This document shows, piece by piece, positions 5,959 to 13,980 of a DNA stretch of 16,021 nucleotides. This DNA comes from CAYGHG01 sp964349515. GTDB taxonomy: Bacteria > Oederibacteriota > PGYV01 > CAYGHG01. Each line of letters opens with the position of its first letter. Within the stretch, counting starts at the first letter, position 1. The stretch lies in assembly GCA_964349515.1 (NCBI GenBank), contig CAYGHG010000059.1, positions 1 through 16,021 on the forward strand. The letters run 5' to 3'. Both the position numbers and the translations under genes were made by a program. Under the pieces are notes generated by a model, which saw only the letters and a list, made by a program, of their open reading frames with translations, had not been told where the DNA came from and searched no databases.

Positions 5959-7575
5959 TTATATCTGCTTATACTTATTCGTAATCGGCATTCTTCTGTC
6001 CCGGCCGAACGCCTTGGGGGTTATTTTTATTCCCGGCGGTGCCTGTCTTCTTTTATATTCGCTCAAATCCATCATCCTGATCACTTTTCTTAACATTTCA
6101 TTTTCATATTTTCCCTTTAAATCGCTGAAAACCATATCCTTTTCTACATAGTCTTTTATTATCCTGTCAAGCAATCCGTAGGGCGGCAGGGTGTCCTGAT
6201 CCTTCTGGTTGTGCTTGAGTTCTGCTGTCGGCGCTTTTGTAATGATGTTTTCGGGTATTATTTCCCTCCCGGCCTTTTTATTCCTCATCACGCAAAGCGA
6301 ATACACCACCATTTTCGGAACGTCTTTCAGGACCGCAAACCCCCCCGCCATATCCCCGTACAGTGTGGCGTAACCCGTGGACATCTCGCTCTTATTTCCG
6401 GTGGTGAGAACGATCCAGCCGTACTTATTTGAAAGAGCCATAATTATGTTTCCCCTGATCCTTGCCTGCAGGTTTTCCTCTGTAATATCCCTTTTTGTCC
6501 CGGTAAATTCAGGCTTAAGAAGTTTCAGGTACTCTTTAAACAGCCCCTGTATTGAAATCACCCTGAAACCGCAGCCGAAATTGCCGGCAAGTTTTTTTGC
6601 GTCTTCATATGAACTTTTTGAAGAAAACTCGGTCGGCATGAAAACCGCCTCCACGTTTTCCGGCCCGAGCGCGTCACAGGCTATCGCGGCAACAAGCGCG
6701 GAATCAACCCCTCCGCTCAGCGCGATGAGGGCTTTTTTAAAACCGTTTTTCGCGAGATAATCGCGAGTCCCCATTTTAAGCGCTTCATATACCTCTTCTT
6801 CCCTGCTCAGCGGGGTGTATTTCTGCCTGCTCTCCGGCTTTGCTTTTACTCCCGGCGTATCGCAGACAACGGCGAGGGCCTCGGTAAACTGAGGCATCTG
6901 GTATTCTATTATCCCGTGTTTATTAATAATGAGGGAGTGCCCGTCAAAAACCAGCTCGTCCTGCCCGCCGGTTAAATTTACATATATCAGCTCCGCTTTC
7001 TGCCTCACGGCAGCGGCTGAAAAAATTTTCTGCCTTACTTTCCACTTTTCAGCATGATAGGGCGAAGCGCTTATGTTTATGAGGTAATCGGTTTTTCCCC
7101 TGCTCTTTTTCATAACAGGTGAATCCTGCCATATGTCCTCACAGATGCTGAGGGCGATTTTAGCGCCTTTTAGTGAAAAAATGAAATGCTTCTCCCCCCT
7201 TTTAAAATAACGTTTTTCATCAAAGACGCCGTAATTGGGGAGGCTGTGCTTTCTGTACACCCCCTCTATTTTCCCGTTTTTCATGAGAGCGGCGGCGTTG
7301 TATATTCCTTTTTTGTCCCTGTCCACAAACCCCGCCACCGCAACAATGCCTCTTGCGTACGCGGCGGCCTTTTTGATTGCGGTGAGATTTGAAGAGACAA
7401 ATGCTTTTTTCAGCAAAAGGTCCTCGGGCGGGTAGCCTGTGACAAAAAGTTCGGGGAAAATAACTATATCGCAGCCTTGTATTTTTGCCTCTTTGGTGCG
7501 GCTTATGATTTTCTCGGTATTTCCTTCTATGTCGCCTACGGTGGCATTAATCTGGGCAAGCCCGAACCTTATCAC
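5959..7575 (-). CDS. nadE: Glutamine-dependent NAD+ synthetase
   Basis: Catalyses the last step of NAD synthesis: deamido-NAD plus ATP plus glutamine gives NAD. The N-terminal glutaminase (nitrilase-like) domain, about residues 1-245, shows the catalytic triad Glu42 (FPELFVTGY), Lys109 (YRKHSLPNYGVFDE) and Cys145 (SICEDIW). The C-terminal synthetase domain carries the PP-loop SGGVDS at 287-292, the TTGNKSEMSTGYATLYGD segment and a late KITPKAFGRDRRMPITNKY. At 538 residues it is the usual length for the two-domain form. The start is GTG (7573-7575) with GAGGGAG about 8 bases upstream. It lies 36 bases after dgt and is probably the last gene of the coiled-coil/dgt operon; no terminator hairpin is visible after it. 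Confidence 0.97.
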   Translation of the reverse strand: MIRFGLAQINATVGDIEGNTEKIISRTKEAKIQGCDIVIFPELFVTGYPPEDLLLKKAFVSSNLTAIKKAAAYARGIVAVAGFVDRDKKGIYNAAALMKNGKIEGVYRKHSLPNYGVFDEKRYFKRGEKHFIFSLKGAKIALSICEDIWQDSPVMKKSRGKTDYLINISASPYHAEKWKVRQKIFSAAAVRQKAELIYVNLTGGQDELVFDGHSLIINKHGIIEYQMPQFTEALAVVCDTPGVKAKPESRQKYTPLSREEEVYEALKMGTRDYLAKNGFKKALIALSGGVDSALVAAIACDALGPENVEAVFMPTEFSSKSSYEDAKKLAGNFGCGFRVISIQGLFKEYLKLLKPEFTGTKRDITEENLQARIRGNIIMALSNKYGWIVLTTGNKSEMSTGYATLYGDMAGGFAVLKDVPKMVVYSLCVMRNKKAGREIIPENIITKAPTAELKHNQKDQDTLPPYGLLDRIIKDYVEKDMVFSDLKGKYENEMLRKVIRMMDLSEYKRRQAPPGIKITPKAFGRDRRMPITNKYKQI

Positions 7576-7611
7576 GCTTTGTTCTCCCTCAAATTCACAC
7601 TGCGCCGCCCG

Positions 7612-8817
7612 TCAGACTTTTTCATAAGGGTCAAAGAGTTTCTTGTATTCGTCAAGTATGAACCGGTCTGTCATGCTCGCCATATAGTCGCATATCACCC
7701 TTTTGAGGGAATCCTTTGAAAGCCTCTTTTTTACCTCGGGCGGCAGTATGGAGTTCTCCACGTCTTTTTTTCTTTTATCCTTAATCGCGCCGCGCTCCAG
7801 GTAAATCCCAAAGAGGTCCCTGATTATTTTTTCCGCCTTATACTCCATCCTGATGATTTTGTAATTTTTGTAAAAATTTGCGTAAAGAAAGTCCTTCAGA
7901 TCCCTGTGCATTTTTTTCATGTTTTCATCAAACTCAACAAGGCTGCCCTTAAAAGCCCTGACTTTTTCTATGGAATCAATCCCTTCAGCCTTCAGTTTTT
8001 CCGCGGTGCTGGTTACAAGATTCGTTATCTGTATATTAATAAGCGCCCTGGTAATGTTGTACTTTTTCATGTCAATCGGCAGGGATTCAAATTTTTTCAT
8101 GTCTATTTTTTTTTCAATCTCAGCCCATATCTTGGTCTCTTTGAGAGAGTCAACCGGCAAAATTTCCGACGTTATTCCGTCATCCACATCATGGGAATTG
8201 TAGGCTATCTCGTCTGCGTAGTTTACCACCTGCGCCTCAAGCGTGGGCGAGAGTAAAGGTTCATAATCTTTGCATGCCGGGTTGTCGTAGTCGGTACGGT
8301 GCTTTACTATGCCCTCTTTTGTCTCCCAGGAGAGGTTTAAGCCCGGAAAGTCGGGGTATTTTTCTTCCAGCACGTCAAGCACGCGAAGGCTCTGTATGTT
8401 GTGTTCAAACCCGCCTTCGCCTTTCATCAGGTCATTAAGCACATCTTCCCCGGAGTGGCCGAAAGGGGTATGCCCTATGTCATGTGCGAGCGCTATTGAC
8501 TCTGTCAGTTCCTCATTCAATCCGAGCGTTTTTGCAAGCGAGCGGGCAATCTGAACGACCTCTGAAGTGTGGGTGAGCCTGGTACGGTAGTAGTCACCCT
8601 CAAGGTTTACGAAAACCTGCGTTTTGTACTCAAGCCTGCGGTAGGCGGTTGAGTGTATTATCCTGTCGCGGTCCCGCTGGTAGCAGGTGCGCAGGCTGTG
8701 CTCCTCCTCGCAGTAGGTGCGCCCCCTCGACAGAGCGCTTTTCATGGCGTAAGGAGCAAGCACCGCCTCCTCGTTTTTTTCAAAAACATTCCTTCCGTAA
8801 ATATATTCCGGTGCCAT
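7612..8817 (-). CDS. dgt: dGTPase-like dNTP triphosphohydrolase (HD superfamily)
   Basis: Expected to split dGTP or other dNTPs into the deoxynucleoside and triphosphate, controlling dNTP pools. The family fingerprint is strong: SLRTCYQRDRDRIIHSTAYRRL, KTQVF, then the HD-domain metal ligands His83 (LTHTSEV), His112-Asp113 (AHDIGHTPFGHSGE) and Asp202 (NYADEIAYNSHDVDDG). At 401 residues it fits the shorter dGTPase-like type, not the about 505-residue E. coli Dgt. ATG start; the site GGGAGGAG lies about 10 bases upstream inside the end of the preceding coiled-coil gene, and the gap is only 4 bases, so the two are co-transcribed. dGTPases can also act against phages, but nothing else nearby supports a defence role. 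Confidence 0.93.
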   Translation of the reverse strand: MAPEYIYGRNVFEKNEEAVLAPYAMKSALSRGRTYCEEEHSLRTCYQRDRDRIIHSTAYRRLEYKTQVFVNLEGDYYRTRLTHTSEVVQIARSLAKTLGLNEELTESIALAHDIGHTPFGHSGEDVLNDLMKGEGGFEHNIQSLRVLDVLEEKYPDFPGLNLSWETKEGIVKHRTDYDNPACKDYEPLLSPTLEAQVVNYADEIAYNSHDVDDGITSEILPVDSLKETKIWAEIEKKIDMKKFESLPIDMKKYNITRALINIQITNLVTSTAEKLKAEGIDSIEKVRAFKGSLVEFDENMKKMHRDLKDFLYANFYKNYKIIRMEYKAEKIIRDLFGIYLERGAIKDKRKKDVENSILPPEVKKRLSKDSLKRVICDYMASMTDRFILDEYKKLFDPYEKV

Positions 8818-8821
8818 TTTT

Positions 8822-9982
8822 TCAGTACTCCTCCCTCTTGACCGTAGTGCTCGGGACCAGCTGCTTCATAAATATGGATTCTATCTTGGGGTTGTAAGCC
8901 TTTTTGACTATGGATTTTTTCATCGCAGCTATGAGGTCGGAGACCATCTTGTTTTTTATGTCGTTACTTGTCTTAATCTCTATTTTGATGAGCCTCTCGT
9001 CAAAAACGGCGTGAAGCGCTTCTATCATTTTTCTGGCTTTCTTGTCCTCGGGAAGCTGCAGCATATTGACGTTTGCCGTTATTCTTGAAATGTTAAGCGC
9101 CGCGCCGGGCATCGGGTTGCCGTTTTTGTCATAAAGGGCGCGCTTTAAAATCTCGGGGTATTTATCGGTGGCGGTTTCAACCGAATCGGTATAAAGCATC
9201 TCAATGTCTTTTCTGTTTAAACGCATGGTAAGGTAGGAGTACATTATCCGCTGGGATTCTTCAAACAACTGCAGCAGTATGATTTTTTCGTCCGAGGTAA
9301 CCTCGCCGCCGTCAGAGGCCGGGGCGGGCTGCTTTACCGATTCCAGTTTTTTCATAAGTTCTTCTTTTTTACGGAGCCTCTCTTCTTCCATCTCTTTTCT
9401 TATATTTCCCCTGAGTTCTTCTTCAAGCGCTTTTTTGTCCGGCCCGCCCTTCTGTTCAAGGTCCTTTATTCTGGAGAGCAGTTCTTCGCGTTTTATTTTT
9501 TCCTTTTCCTCTATCTCCTGCCTTATCTTTTCTTCACGCGCCTTTTCTTCCTCGGCCCACAGCTTGCTCTCCTCTTCAATCTTTTTCAGCGCCTGTATCT
9601 TTTTCAGAAGTTCCTCTTTTTTCTGTTTTTCGCGCTCCTCTATCTCTTTTCTTATTTTGTCCTCAAGTTCGGCCTGTATTTTATGCCTCATTTCTTCTTC
9701 TATCTTTTTTCTCATCTCCTGTTCGCTTGACACGGCGGCAGGCGCAGCCGCGGGAGCTGCGGCTTCAGCAGCCTCCATACTGTACATTAATACCTCTTTT
9801 ACCTCTTCCTCTATACCGCCTTGCATCTCCTTTTGCATTACTTCCTTTACCTCTTCGGCGAGCTGCTCTTTGAGTTCCTTGTGTATGTCGGCATCCATAT
9901 CAGACGAGGCTTTTTTTCTGTCATTTTCAAACTCGCGTAAAAGCGCCTCTTCCTCTTCGGTTAATTTTTTATCTTCATCCAT
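8822..9982 (-). CDS. Coiled-coil protein of unknown family, paralogue of its upstream neighbour
   Basis: A 386-residue, highly charged protein with no signal peptide or membrane segment. Residues 1-70 are acidic helix, 71-84 an Ala/Pro hinge, and about 85-220 a long Glu/Lys-rich coiled coil containing three copies of a 25-residue unit (starting at residues 110, 153 and 194, pattern IR-E-EE---KKEEL--K). Another Pro/Gly break precedes a C-terminal domain at about 231-386, predicted helical, ending IFMKQLVPSTTVKREEY. That domain aligns by eye without gaps to the C-terminal domain of the preceding gene (constant offset of 78 residues): shared points include FE near the start, PE-LKRA, R--ANVN, F-ERLI--E and IF----P-TT-K. 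ATG start, 9 bases after the neighbour's stop. I do not recognise the family; an intracellular structural or scaffolding role is inference only. Confidence 0.85.
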   Translation of the reverse strand: MDEDKKLTEEEEALLREFENDRKKASSDMDADIHKELKEQLAEEVKEVMQKEMQGGIEEEVKEVLMYSMEAAEAAAPAAAPAAVSSEQEMRKKIEEEMRHKIQAELEDKIRKEIEEREKQKKEELLKKIQALKKIEEESKLWAEEEKAREEKIRQEIEEKEKIKREELLSRIKDLEQKGGPDKKALEEELRGNIRKEMEEERLRKKEELMKKLESVKQPAPASDGGEVTSDEKIILLQLFEESQRIMYSYLTMRLNRKDIEMLYTDSVETATDKYPEILKRALYDKNGNPMPGAALNISRITANVNMLQLPEDKKARKMIEALHAVFDERLIKIEIKTSNDIKNKMVSDLIAAMKKSIVKKAYNPKIESIFMKQLVPSTTVKREEY

Positions 9983-9991
9983 TTTAACGTC

Positions 9992-10915
9992 CTATTCCCC
10001 CTGTTTTAGGGTAGTGTCGGGTATTATTTTTTCAAAAAATATCCTGTTAAGAGTGGCCCCGTATTTTCCCGCAGTAAAAGCCCTCTCGGTCTGCTCAAGA
10101 AGATTTGAGAGCACCTCTTCTTTTGTTGCAAGCTCTGTAGCCACTTCCACAGCGATCAGCCTTTCTTCAAATATTTCCCTCAATGCAGTGTAAAGCTTCT
10201 CGTTTTTCACAATCTCCGCCGCGCCTATCCAGTTTACGTTTGAAGCCACGCGCGCCACCTCTATGGTTCCGTCCTGGCGCTCTTTGCCGTGCTGATTTAT
10301 GTCGGCCCTCTTTAACACTTCCGGGTTGTTTTTTATGGCTTTCTGAAGCGTCCTCACATACATGGTTTCCACGGGCTTTCTTTTGATTATCCTGCTTAAC
10401 AGAATCGCCAGCATTTTCTGGGCCTGTTCAAACATATTAATAAGAAGAAGCCTTTCCTTGAAGTCGAGGTTCTCGTGCTTTGGTTTTTGAAGCTCCTGCG
10501 CGTATTTGACGCTTTCTTTTTTTGCCTCTTCTATTTTGCGCAGGTTTTCTTCCCGCTTCAGCCTGCGTGCTTCTTCATCGGCGGTTTTTAAGGCATTTGC
10601 CTCTTCTATTTTTACCTGCGCGCTTTCAGCCGCCTGCCTTGATATTTCCCTTATTTCTTCCGAAATATCCGGCTCCGGCTCTTCAGAAACATCTTCTTTT
10701 TCAAATAGTTCAAACTCCTCAAGAAGCTCCCTGACCTCGTCGTTTATGGCCTCAGAGGTCTGCTCGGGTTCCTGCGCAAGGCTTTCCTTTGTTGATTCGC
10801 GCAGCAGTTCCTTTGCAGTTTCAGCGTCAACTTTTTCAACTTTTTCCCCGAAATACTCGGAGACCATATCCTTTATGTCGTCAATACTGAACTTTAAATC
10901 ATCGTCATCAAACAA
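9992..10915 (-). CDS. Acidic helical protein of unknown family, paralogue of its downstream neighbour
   Basis: A 307-residue cytosolic protein, first gene of the four-gene run that continues to nadE. The N-terminus is very acidic (FDDDDLKFSIDDIKDMVSEYFGEK), followed by an acidic stretch to about residue 90 and a Lys/Glu-rich helix at about 90-145. The last ~155 residues (152-307) match the C-terminal domain of the next gene: MFEQAQK, NNPEVLKRA, VARVASNVN, IFEERLIAVEV and IFFEKIIPDTTLK. The N-terminal coiled coil is shorter than in the paralogue and lacks its 25-residue repeats. The start is TTG (10913-10915), with GGGGGTG at 10920-10926. A promoter at 10945-10973 precedes it. I see no known domain. 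A tandem duplication followed by divergence of the N-terminal halves is the simplest reading. Confidence 0.85.
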   Translation of the reverse strand: MFDDDDLKFSIDDIKDMVSEYFGEKVEKVDAETAKELLRESTKESLAQEPEQTSEAINDEVRELLEEFELFEKEDVSEEPEPDISEEIREISRQAAESAQVKIEEANALKTADEEARRLKREENLRKIEEAKKESVKYAQELQKPKHENLDFKERLLLINMFEQAQKMLAILLSRIIKRKPVETMYVRTLQKAIKNNPEVLKRADINQHGKERQDGTIEVARVASNVNWIGAAEIVKNEKLYTALREIFEERLIAVEVATELATKEEVLSNLLEQTERAFTAGKYGATLNRIFFEKIIPDTTLKQGE

Positions 10916-10944
10916 AAATCACCCCCATTATGGGTATTTAATAC

Positions 10945-10973
10945 AATTTAACACAATACCTGACAGGTGTCAA
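10945..10973 (-). promoter_or_regulatory. Promoter of the coiled-coil/dgt/nadE operon, overlapped by palindromes
   Basis: On the minus strand a perfect TTGACA (10968-10973) is followed after 17 bases by TAAATT (10945-10950). The expected transcript would start about 23 bases before the TTG start codon. Two overlapping short palindromes cover the -35 box: TGACA-GG-TGTCA (10961-10972) and ACCTG-A-CAGGT (10958-10968), a plausible operator. Confidence 0.5.
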
Positions 10974-10993
10974 AGGGGGGATTTCAAATACAA

Positions 10994-11028
10994 GTTTAGA
11001 GTTTAAAGTTTACAGTTTATAGTTCAAA
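10994..11028. repeat. Degenerate 7-base repeat array D
   Basis: Five consecutive 7-base units with plus-strand pattern GYTYANA: four begin GTTTA and differ only at the sixth base (GTTTAGA, GTTTAAA and so on), and the last is GTTCAAA. The array lies between the pcrA stop and the promoter of the coiled-coil operon and is the cleanest of four such arrays in the window. The remaining spacer to pcrA (11029-11111) holds a 6-bp perfect hairpin, GCGCTG-TAA-CAGCGC at 11077-11091, without a following T-run. Confidence 0.7.
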
Positions 11029-11111
11029 ATGCGGCAGAACACGTGCCTGCTCCTGCAGAAATTTCCTTAATTCATTGCGCTGTAACAGCGCCGGTGAAAT
11101 CCTGACAAATT

Positions 11112-13313
11112 TTAAACTTTCTCAAGCCCCGCGAATTTCAACGAGAGGGTTTTTTTGCCTTTGGTTTTGAACATTACCGTTACCTTGTAATCCTCGCCGT
11201 ATGGCTCCACGTTCATGACTTTTCCTTTTCCCATTACCTTGTGCTGCACGTTATCGCCCATTTTGAGCGGCGCCGCTCCTTCTATGTCGTCTGAATATTC
11301 AAACGCCGGCGCGCTGTCTGTTAAGTCATCCTTTGTAAAGCCGCTTAACCCCTCCAGATATTTTTCATCAAGCGCTTTTACCGGCGGGCGGCCTTTCCTT
11401 ATTAATATTTCCGCGGGGATTTCGTCTATGAACCTTGAAACTGCGCCGATTTTTTTCGTCCCGTACTGCCTGCGGGAAACCGCGCTCATCAGAAACAGCT
11501 TTTTTCTTGCGCGGGTTATCCCTACATAAGCGAGCCTGCGCTCCTCTTCTATGCCGTCCTCCTCTAAAAAACAGTTCTTGTGCGGGAAAACCCCCTCGTC
11601 CATCCCCGCGAGAAATACCATGTCATACTCAAGCCCCTTTGCGCTGTGTATGGTCATCAGCGTCACCGCGTTTGCCTTTTCATCAAGTTTGTCGGCATCT
11701 GAAACCAGCGCCACCTGGTTTAAAAAATCCGGGAGTTTTGCGCCCTTATTCTGTTCCTCAAACTCCGCCATAGCGGAGACCATCTCGCGCACGTTCTCCA
11801 CGCGTTCCTTTGACTTGGGGGAGTTGTCATCTTCCCAGTAATCTATATAATGCGTCTCGGCTATCACGGTTTTCATTATATCCTGAAGCGGCATGTTGTC
11901 CCTGTTGTCGGACAAATCCTTTATCATGGCGTAGAAGGCTTTGCAGGAGGCTTTTGTACCTTCCTTTATTCCCTCTATTTCGTCGGCGTGATTCAGCCCT
12001 TCAATGAAATCAATGCTGTGTTCAAAAGTGTACTGCTCAATTTTATCTATGGCCGCATCGCCTATCCCCCTGGAAGGCACATTGATTATGCGTTTAAAGG
12101 ATATTATGTCTTTTGGGTTCGCTATCACCCTTAAGTACGCGAGCAGGTCCTTTATTTCCATTCTGCCGTAGAACTGTAACCCTCCCACTAACTTATAAGG
12201 CAGCCCGGCCCGCCTGAAGCGGTCCTCTATGACGCGCGACTGCGCGTTTGTACGGTAAAACACCGCAATGTCGCGCAGTTCAACATCGTGCTCCCTCATG
12301 GCCCTGTCAACTTCGGTAAGTATCATTTCAGACTCGTGTATCTCATCATCGGTGTAATAAAAAACTATTTTTTCTCCGTCTTTGTTGTCTGTCCAGAGTT
12401 CTTTTTCCTTGCGCTCAGTGTTGTTTTTTATGACCGCATGGGCGGCCCTCAGCACCGTTTTTGTGGAGCGGTAGTTCTGCTCGAGCCTTACCACCTTTGC
12501 CTCCGGAAAATCCTCCTCAAACCCGAGTATGTTGGTGATGTCGGCGCCGCGGAAACGGTAAATAGACTGGTCGTCGTCGCCCACCACGCAGATGTTGCGG
12601 TACTTTTTTGCAATCTGCATCACAAGCTCGTACTGGGAATTGTTTATGTCCTGGTATTCGTCAATCATGATGTACTTGAATTTTTCCCTGTAGAGTTCCA
12701 GTACTTCCGGGCGCTCCCTGAATAACTCCACCGGTTTTTTTATGAGGTCGTCAAAATCAAAGGCATTGTTTGACTTTATTTTTCTCTCGTAAATATGGTA
12801 AATTCTTGCGGTGAGTTTTGAGTGGTATTCGTGCGCTTCCTTTTCGTATTCAGGAGGGTTTAAAAGCCCGTTTTTTATGTTTGATATCCTGCGTATCACT
12901 TCATAAGGCTTCATCTCCTTGTCCGAAACTTTCGCCTCGTGCATGCACTCTTTTACAAGCCTCTGCCGGTCGTCCTCGTCGTAAACGGAAAAGTTACTTG
13001 TATACCCCAGCAGAGGCGCGTGCGCCCGAAGCAGCCTGCACCCCATTGAGTGAAAGGTGGACACCCATATTTTAGAGGCATTATCTCCCGAAACCTTGCG
13101 GACCCTCTCCTTCATTTCGCCTGCCGCCTTGTTTGTAAAGGTGACCGCTATTATGTTTCCCGGGTTTACGCCGTGATTTGTAATGAGGTTTGCAACCCTG
13201 TAGGTTATCACCCTGGTCTTTCCGCTGCCGGCGCCCGCGAGTATGAGCAGCGGCCCGTCTTTGTGCTCGGCCGCGGCAAGCTGCTGCGGGTTTAAAAGTT
13301 CGGCTAAATTCAA
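11112..13313 (-). CDS. pcrA: ATP-dependent 3'-5' DNA helicase, PcrA/UvrD family
   Basis: A superfamily 1A helicase that unwinds DNA in nucleotide excision and mismatch repair and removes proteins from DNA. All motifs are visible in order: Walker A GAGSGKT (27-33), Ia TFTNKAAGEM, II IMIDEYQD (DEYQD 218-222), III GDDDQSIYRFRGA, IV NYRST, V TIHSAKGLEYDMVFLAG with GVFPH, VI RRLAYVGITRARKKL. The C-terminal ~50 residues (GDNVQHKVMGKGKV to LEKV) form the Tudor-like domain typical of PcrA, which contacts RNA polymerase. At 733 residues it is full length. The start is TTG (13311-13313) with GGAGG at 13319-13323. It has its own promoter (13341-13368). PcrA and UvrD names are used interchangeably outside model species. 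Confidence 0.96.
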   Translation of the reverse strand: MNLAELLNPQQLAAAEHKDGPLLILAGAGSGKTRVITYRVANLITNHGVNPGNIIAVTFTNKAAGEMKERVRKVSGDNASKIWVSTFHSMGCRLLRAHAPLLGYTSNFSVYDEDDRQRLVKECMHEAKVSDKEMKPYEVIRRISNIKNGLLNPPEYEKEAHEYHSKLTARIYHIYERKIKSNNAFDFDDLIKKPVELFRERPEVLELYREKFKYIMIDEYQDINNSQYELVMQIAKKYRNICVVGDDDQSIYRFRGADITNILGFEEDFPEAKVVRLEQNYRSTKTVLRAAHAVIKNNTERKEKELWTDNKDGEKIVFYYTDDEIHESEMILTEVDRAMREHDVELRDIAVFYRTNAQSRVIEDRFRRAGLPYKLVGGLQFYGRMEIKDLLAYLRVIANPKDIISFKRIINVPSRGIGDAAIDKIEQYTFEHSIDFIEGLNHADEIEGIKEGTKASCKAFYAMIKDLSDNRDNMPLQDIMKTVIAETHYIDYWEDDNSPKSKERVENVREMVSAMAEFEEQNKGAKLPDFLNQVALVSDADKLDEKANAVTLMTIHSAKGLEYDMVFLAGMDEGVFPHKNCFLEEDGIEEERRLAYVGITRARKKLFLMSAVSRRQYGTKKIGAVSRFIDEIPAEILIRKGRPPVKALDEKYLEGLSGFTKDDLTDSAPAFEYSDDIEGAAPLKMGDNVQHKVMGKGKVMNVEPYGEDYKVTVMFKTKGKKTLSLKFAGLEKV

Positions 13314-13340
13314 GGCTTCCTCCGGAAAAGTTTTTGGTGA

Positions 13341-13368
13341 ATTATAAACGTACGCGGAAATAAGTCAA
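13341..13368 (-). promoter_or_regulatory. Sigma-70-type promoter of pcrA
   Basis: Minus-strand TTGACT (13363-13368) and a perfect TATAAT (13341-13346) are separated by 16 bases. The start site would fall near 13334, giving a leader of about 20 bases with GGAGG directly before the TTG start codon. This shows that pcrA need not depend on read-through from gmhB. Confidence 0.7.
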
Positions 13369-13391
13369 GGCAATTCACGAAAAACAATTTG

Positions 13392-13410
13392 AATTTTTAA
13401 TTTAAAAATT
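13392..13410. repeat. AT-rich perfect inverted repeat between gmhB and pcrA
   Basis: AATTTTTAA and TTAAAAATT (9 bp each) flank a single T. A second palindrome, GCTGCGCAGC (13419-13428), touches the gmhB stop codon. The AT-rich arms make a weak hairpin, so this is not a standard terminator, though it may help end the DUF4914-gmhB transcript. Confidence 0.45.
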
Positions 13411-13427
13411 AAATGACTGCTGCGCAG

Positions 13428-13967
13428 CTACCCCGGGTTCTTTTCAAGTATATATCCCGCCGCCTGTACAATAGACGCGGCCGTGAAATCAGGCTTTGTT
13501 TTATTTTCATGCAGGTGTTTTGTGCCATGCCCGGTCAGAACGTAAATGCCCTTTGCCCCCGCGTTATGCGCCGTTTCAATATCATGCGGGTGGTCGCCTA
13601 TCAGGTATGAATCAGCGGCTGTTATCCCCTCTTCTTTGCATACTTTATTTATATAATACGGCAAGGGCTTCCTGCACTTGCAGTTTTGCTCTTTTGTATG
13701 CGGGCAGTGATAAACCGCTTTTACCCCGATTTTGTTGTTTTTTAGAATCTCAAGGTAATGCTTTGTAAAATCTTTGTACTGTTTTTCCGTAAAAACGCCT
13801 TCACCGATACCTGACTGGTTCGTGATGATGTAAAGCGCGAAATCTTCCTGAAGCCTTTTGAGGGCCTCAAAGGCTCCCTCTATGAATTCAAGTTTTTCAG
13901 GGTCATAAAGCCATCCGACATCCTCGTTTATGGTGCCGTCCCTGTCGAGAAAAACCGCCTTTTTCAC
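13428..13967 (-). CDS. gmhB: D-glycero-D-manno-heptose 1,7-bisphosphate 7-phosphatase (HAD family)
   Basis: Removes the 7-phosphate from heptose bisphosphate in the ADP-heptose pathway that supplies the lipopolysaccharide inner core. The HAD motif FLDRDGTINED gives nucleophile Asp8 and acid/base Asp10; ITNQSGIGEG is motif II with Thr49/Asn50; KCRKP and IGDHPHDIETAHNAG supply the Lys and Asp of motifs III and IV. Zinc ligands Cys88, His90, Cys96 and Cys98 (CPH then CKC) match the GmhB/HisB-N type, with a shorter loop than in E. coli GmhB. At 179 residues the length is typical. The start is GTG with AAAGG about 7 bases away, 13 bases after the DUF4914 gene. A histidinol-phosphatase role is possible in principle, but no his genes are near. 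Confidence 0.88.
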   Translation of the reverse strand: MKKAVFLDRDGTINEDVGWLYDPEKLEFIEGAFEALKRLQEDFALYIITNQSGIGEGVFTEKQYKDFTKHYLEILKNNKIGVKAVYHCPHTKEQNCKCRKPLPYYINKVCKEEGITAADSYLIGDHPHDIETAHNAGAKGIYVLTGHGTKHLHENKTKPDFTAASIVQAAGYILEKNPG

Positions 13968-13980
13968 CCTGCTGCCTTTA

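Noticed and set aside
5885..6151. Plus-strand 88-codon frame with a hydrophobic start
   Set aside because: It runs antisense into nadE, crosses repeat array C, and has no ribosome site.
9279..10193. 304-codon plus-strand open frame made almost only of Ser, Phe, Ile and Leu
   Set aside because: It is the antisense of the Glu/Lys-rich coiled coil (GAA/GAG/AAG read backwards gives Ser/Phe/Leu codons).
11029..11111. Minus-strand frame reading ISPALLQRNELRKFLQEQ and on to a stop, just after pcrA
   Set aside because: It looks protein-like but is only about 34 codons, has an upstream stop inside pcrA and no ATG, GTG or TTG. It may be a chance frame or a gene remnant; not enough to call a pseudogene.
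7612..13313. Antiphage defence island (dGTPase, UvrD-like helicase, unknown coiled-coil proteins)
   Set aside because: The helicase has full PcrA architecture and its own promoter, the dGTPase is of the common housekeeping type and is followed by nadE; no toxin, nuclease or integrase is present.
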